From JAWVFM01 sp963739355 (lineage in GTDB: Bacteria; Actinomycetota; Thermoleophilia; Solirubrobacterales; 70-9), in contig CAVUAD010000012.1 of assembly GCA_963739355.1 (NCBI GenBank), forward strand, positions 76,841 through 140,840: a DNA stretch of 64,000 bases. The letters run 5' to 3'. The translations under genes were made by a program, and so were the position numbers. Shown here piece by piece: positions 61,087-64,000 of the stretch. How positions within the stretch are numbered: position 1 is the stretch's first letter; each line of letters begins with the position of its first letter. The notes under the pieces were generated by a model, which ran no database searches, had not been told where the DNA came from, and saw only the letters and a program-made list of their open reading frames with translations.

Positions 61087-61719
61087 TCAGCTTCCAGTCG
61101 CGGCCTGGGCGAAGAGGACGCAGTCGGCCGCGCCGGTGACGAGGCTGACGGTCGCAGTGAGCGTCGTGACGGTCGAGCTGGACCCACGCGTTGCGATCTC
61201 GTACTCGATCTGGTCGCCGGAGACGGCGCCGTTGGTCGATTGAGGGTCCGTACCACCGTTGCTCAGAGACGAAGTGAAGGTGATGCCGTGTGACCGGAAC
61301 GAAAAGTCCTCAGTTCCCCCGGAGGTGTTCGTGTAGACGGTGTCGATGTGCGGAGTCCCGGCATTGCTGCAGTTGGAAAGGGACAGGGCTCCGATCCCGG
61401 GCACCGTGATGACTTTCCCGCTCGTGGTGCCAAAGCTGGCGTCGAGGCGCCCAACGACCACGCTGCCCGTACCCTGGACGAAGGCACCCGGGCCTTTGCC
61501 TTGCAGTGTCGTCGCCGTATCAGCGCTCTTCGCCTGTTTCACCGATAGCCCCGGCGCCCGCTTGGTGATCTGCTTGTTCGCGACCTTCTTGGCGATCCTC
61601 TTGTCCGTCGAGTTGTCGCTGGTGGCGAGAGCGAACGAGCCACCGCCTATGGCGAGGATCAACGCAATCGACCCGATCACCAACGCCGGCGACGGCAACT
61701 GCCGAAGTCTCCTGAGCAC
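61087..61719 (-). CDS. Exported protein of the SPALV/SPAMV actinobacterial family
   Basis: 210 aa. A basic N-terminus with LPSPALVIGSIALILAIGG forms a signal anchor typical of a large paralogous family in Thermoleophilia. A Lys-rich stretch (KRIAKKVANKQITKRAPGLS) and a beta-rich C-terminal domain (VPGIGALSLSNCSNAG, FRSHGITFTSS, VTTLTATVSLVTG) follow. It is probably exported and perhaps cell-surface. No enzyme motif is present. Confidence 0.7.
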   Translation of the reverse strand: MLRRLRQLPSPALVIGSIALILAIGGGSFALATSDNSTDKRIAKKVANKQITKRAPGLSVKQAKSADTATTLQGKGPGAFVQGTGSVVVGRLDASFGTTSGKVITVPGIGALSLSNCSNAGTPHIDTVYTNTSGGTEDFSFRSHGITFTSSLSNGGTDPQSTNGAVSGDQIEYEIATRGSSSTVTTLTATVSLVTGAADCVLFAQAATGS

Positions 61720-61954
61720 GTCCTGTCCCTTCGTTTGAGCCGGCCCCTCCCGGCCGGACCGTCCGTGGGCTGCCGACGATAAACGACGGGGTCCACGCGG
61801 TCAAATTCTGATCCGGCTCGCCACCAGGCCCTCTCGGCGTCGACTACTGCGCGTCCCATGCTGAGCGGCGACTCCTCAGTCGTGACCGCGAGCTCGGCCT
61901 CGTCGCGCCGAAGGCCAATAGCGGAACCTCGCTCTACCCGCGCCCGACCGCGGG

Positions 61955-61960
61955 TATATG
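61955..61960 (+). promoter_or_regulatory. -10-like element in front of an aldo/keto reductase remnant
   Basis: TATATG lies 6 nt before ATG 61967. It is the same arrangement as the other leaderless candidates and would be the surviving promoter of the truncated gene. Confidence 0.4.
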
Positions 61961-61966
61961 TGTGCC

Positions 61967-62008
61967 ATGACCACTACCGAGATCCCCAACGTCAAGCTCA
62001 ACAACGGA
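61967..62008 (+). pseudogene. Truncated 5' end of an aldo/keto reductase gene
   Basis: Fourteen codons read MTTTEIPNVKLNNG, the characteristic N-terminus of bacterial aldo/keto reductases, which normally continue with VEMPxLGFG. Here the frame runs straight into the 3' end of the tRNA-Ser gene and becomes nonsense. The rest of the gene is absent from the window. The junction at the tRNA 3' end is where integrative elements usually insert, so insertion followed by loss, or a recombination event, is a likely cause. Confidence 0.55.
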
Positions 62009-62094
62009 GGGGGAGGGATTCGAACCCTCGTCGGACCTAAATGGCCCGAAACGGTTTTCGAGACCGCCGCATTCAACCGCTCTGCCACCCCTCC
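62005..62094 (-). tRNA. tRNA-Ser (anticodon CGA)
   Basis: The minus strand forms a full cloverleaf of 90 nt: acceptor GGAGGGG/CCCCTCC, D arm GGCAGAGCGGTTGAATGCGG, anticodon loop CTCGAAA with CGA at 62060-62058, a long class II variable arm and T arm GAGGG-TTCGAAT-CCCTC. The discriminator base is G. CCA is not encoded, the next bases being TTG. It reads the UCG serine codon. Confidence 0.93.
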
Positions 62095-62334
62095 GAGTGG
62101 TGCGAGCAGCGAAGGCTAGCGAGCGCGGCCGGGTGGTCCGACCAGGGCGCCTTCCCTGCATTTGCCAGGCCTCTGTCCAGTCGGTCGGCGATCAGCGTGG
62201 AGCAGTAATGCGCCGGAGTCACCCGGCGCTGCGTGGGGCGGTCCACCAGCTCCATGGTCTCCTCGGAGGGCTCGTGCGAGCGGTCGGCGAGGTCTATGCT
62301 CCACACGATGCCGAGCCGGGGAAGCGGAGTCGAG

Positions 62335-63447
62335 ATGGTGGCTAGGCGGTGGCGGTTGCGGTTGGCGATCGCGACGGCGCTCGCGCTGGCGGGCGGCTGG
62401 CCGGGGGCGGCGCCGGCGAGCGCCTATGTCTACTGGACCAACTCCGACAGCGACACGATCGGCCGCGCCAAGCACGACGGCTCCGCGCCGAACCAGAGCT
62501 TCATCGCCGACGCGAGCGACGCGGTGGGTCTGGCGGTCGATGGCCGGCACATCTACTGGACCGACGGCATCAACCAGATCGGCCGCGCCAACCTCGACGG
62601 CTCCGCGGCGAACGCGCGCTTCTTCGAGGACGCCACCACCCCGCAAGGGGTGGCCGTCGACGGCCAGCACCTCTACTGGACCAACTTCGGCCTCGGCACG
62701 ATCGGCCGCGCCAACCTCGACGGCTCCGCGGCGAACGCGAGCTTCATCACCGGCGCCGTCGGCCCGCAGGGGGTGGCGGTCGACGACCGGCACGTCTACT
62801 GGGCCAACTCCAACAGCGACACGATCGGCCGCGCCAACCTCGACGGCTCCGCCCCGGACCAGAGCTTCATCACCGGCGCCAGCTATCCGTGGGGGGTTGC
62901 GGTCGACGGCCAGCACGTGTACTGGGCCAACGAAGCGGGCACCACGATCGGCCGCGCCAACCTCACTGGCGGCGCGCCCGACCAGAGCTTCATCACCGGC
63001 GCCAGCAACCCGGCCGGTATGGCGGTCGACGGCCAGCACGTCTACTGGACCAACTTCGGCCTCGGCACGATCGGCCGCGCCAACCTCGACGGCTCCGCGC
63101 CGAACGAGGACTTCATCTTCGCCGACGGCACCAGCCTGGGCGGGGTGGCGGTCGACGCCGGAAAGCCGGGGAGCGGCAGCCTCCACACGAAGATCACCGA
63201 GGCGAAGATCAACCAGGAGAAGCGCAGGGCCAGGTTCAAGTTCACCGGGTCCGGCGGCGTCGGGACCCTGAAGTTCAAGTGCAAGCTCGCCCACCAGTCG
63301 AAGAAGCTCAAGCGCTGGCGCCGCTGCTCCTCACCGACGACCTACTCGCACCTGAAGAAGGGCAAGCACGTCTTCAAGGTCAAGGCGGTCGACGAGCGCC
63401 GGAACGCCGACCCGACGCCGGCGAAGAAGCAGTTCAAGATCTCGTAA
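62335..63447 (+). CDS. Secreted YWTD-type beta-propeller protein
   Basis: 370 aa from ATG 62335 with GGAG 5 nt upstream; ATG 62308 in frame has a TATGCT -10-like element 7 nt before it. A signal peptide (LAIATALALAGGWPGAAPAS) precedes six repeats of about 41 residues, each with a VAVDGQHxYWTN/A and IGRANLDGSA segment, enough for a six-bladed propeller of the LDL-receptor class. A Lys-rich beta domain (GTLKFKCKLAHQSKKLKRW) follows. The protein is probably secreted or wall-bound, with a ligand-binding rather than enzymatic role. Confidence 0.85.
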   Translation: MVARRWRLRLAIATALALAGGWPGAAPASAYVYWTNSDSDTIGRAKHDGSAPNQSFIADASDAVGLAVDGRHIYWTDGINQIGRANLDGSAANARFFEDATTPQGVAVDGQHLYWTNFGLGTIGRANLDGSAANASFITGAVGPQGVAVDDRHVYWANSNSDTIGRANLDGSAPDQSFITGASYPWGVAVDGQHVYWANEAGTTIGRANLTGGAPDQSFITGASNPAGMAVDGQHVYWTNFGLGTIGRANLDGSAPNEDFIFADGTSLGGVAVDAGKPGSGSLHTKITEAKINQEKRRARFKFTGSGGVGTLKFKCKLAHQSKKLKRWRRCSSPTTYSHLKKGKHVFKVKAVDERRNADPTPAKKQFKIS

Positions 63448-63504
63448 ATCGGGCTTGTGCCGCGCTATCGCGTCGCCGGAGAAGCCGCAACTACGCTTCG
63501 CGCC

Positions 63505-64000
63505 GTGGCGCTCCACCCCCTCGCGGCTACCTTCGGCGCGGTCGCCGACTCCTACGAGCGCGGGCGGCCGGACTACCCGCCCGCGGTTGTCGGCGCGATC
63601 GCCGCGGAGCTGGGGCTCGAGCCTGGAGCGCGAATTCTCGACCTCGCCGCAGGCACCGGGAAGCTGACGCGCGCCCTGGTCGCGTCCGGATTCGACGTTG
63701 TCGCGGTCGAGCCGCAGGCGGAGCTTCGCGCGAGGCTCGAGGCCGTGCTTCCGCCCGAGCGCATCCATGACGGCATCGCAGAGGCGATTCCGCTCGCCGA
63801 CGGATCGGTCGACGCCGTCGCGGTCGCCGACGGCTTCCACTGGTTCAAGGCCGACGAGGCCCTCACGGAGCTCCGCCGCGTGCTGACACCGGGTGGCGGG
63901 ATCGCGCTCATCACGACATTCCCCGAGTGGAACGCGCTCCCGTTCGCCGACGGGTTCCTGGAGCTCATCAGCGAGGAGCGCCCGGAGCACCCGTTCATCG
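63505..64000 (+). CDS. Class I SAM-dependent methyltransferase, 5' part, cut by the window end
   Basis: 165 codons are visible from GTG 63505; GTG 63457 in frame is an alternative. FGAVADSYERGRPDYPPAVV is followed by motif I RILDLAAGTGKLTRAL, the acidic loop VVAVEPQAELRARLEAVLP and SVDAVAVADGFHWFKADEAL, then LRRVLTPGGGIALI. This is the UbiE/YafS-like small-molecule methyltransferase pattern. The substrate is unknown, and the 3' end lies outside the window. Confidence 0.85.
   Translation, partial: MALHPLAATFGAVADSYERGRPDYPPAVVGAIAAELGLEPGARILDLAAGTGKLTRALVASGFDVVAVEPQAELRARLEAVLPPERIHDGIAEAIPLADGSVDAVAVADGFHWFKADEALTELRRVLTPGGGIALITTFPEWNALPFADGFLELISEERPEHPFI

Noticed and set aside
62450..63130. 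A CRISPR-like array because of regular spacing of a 14-base sequence
   Set aside because: The spacing is 120-123 bp, the whole unit is coding and the 'spacers' are similar to each other; it is the DNA of propeller blades.

Overview
The window is dense, high-GC bacterial DNA with short intergenic gaps, frequent GTG starts, many 4-10 nt stop/start overlaps and several apparently leaderless promoters. The gene content points to an actinobacterium of the Thermoleophilia/Solirubrobacterales type: an exported protein with the 'SPALV' N-terminal segment, a YWTD-repeat surface protein, an F420-type nitroreductase relative, and an actinobacterial aldehyde dehydrogenase/DUF779 pair. The lineage is inferred from gene content only. 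No CRISPR array, rRNA, phage module or insertion sequence was seen. No gap longer than about 300 bases is without a gene.

1-9.6 kb (+): the end of a universal stress protein, then a six-gene group 3b [NiFe] hydrogenase operon (beta, cyclic-nucleotide-binding protein, gamma, small, large, protease) closed by a hairpin. Next come an aldehyde dehydrogenase, DUF779, a decayed gene with an internal deletion, a flavodoxin-like protein and an FAD/NAD(P) oxidoreductase, in one closely spaced run.

9.6-24.2 kb: small stress and membrane genes (DUF1801, a DksA-like protein without zinc cysteines, DedA, DUF1269, AI-2E-type transporter), an MBL-fold hydrolase convergent with a holin-like/phosphodiesterase fusion, a 1311-aa S8-type protease with beta-propeller repeats, VOC and YCII proteins, and a sedolisin.

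24.2-38.3 kb: a LuxR-type two-component pair, a cupredoxin lipoprotein coupled to a GGDEF/EAL protein, a carboxyltransferase, OsmC, a methyltransferase, a P450, a Ser/Thr kinase, a 44-aa membrane peptide, a nitroreductase, a zinc alcohol dehydrogenase and an SDR.

38.4-49 kb: a complete Dpp/Opp-type ABC operon (binding protein, hairpin, two permeases, two ATPases) followed by a MoxR-DUF58-transglutaminase operon.

49-64 kb: small exported and cytosolic genes, a degenerate cupredoxin, LysE, a K+ channel, MGMT, a drug-type MFS exporter with a possible leader peptide, a GGDEF/HD-GYP protein, a sulfatase, several hypothetical genes, tRNA-Ser(CGA) abutting an aldo/keto reductase remnant, a YWTD propeller protein, and a methyltransferase cut by the window end.

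Two families of short palindromic repeats are scattered through the window. One is built on GTCTGAC/GTCAGAC with matching changes in both stem arms (six palindromes at five loci). The other is a 46-bp inverted repeat present twice in opposite orientation. In two genes these repeats supply the last codons and the stop. Together with four gene remnants they are the most unusual features here; no complete undescribed multi-gene system could be demonstrated.
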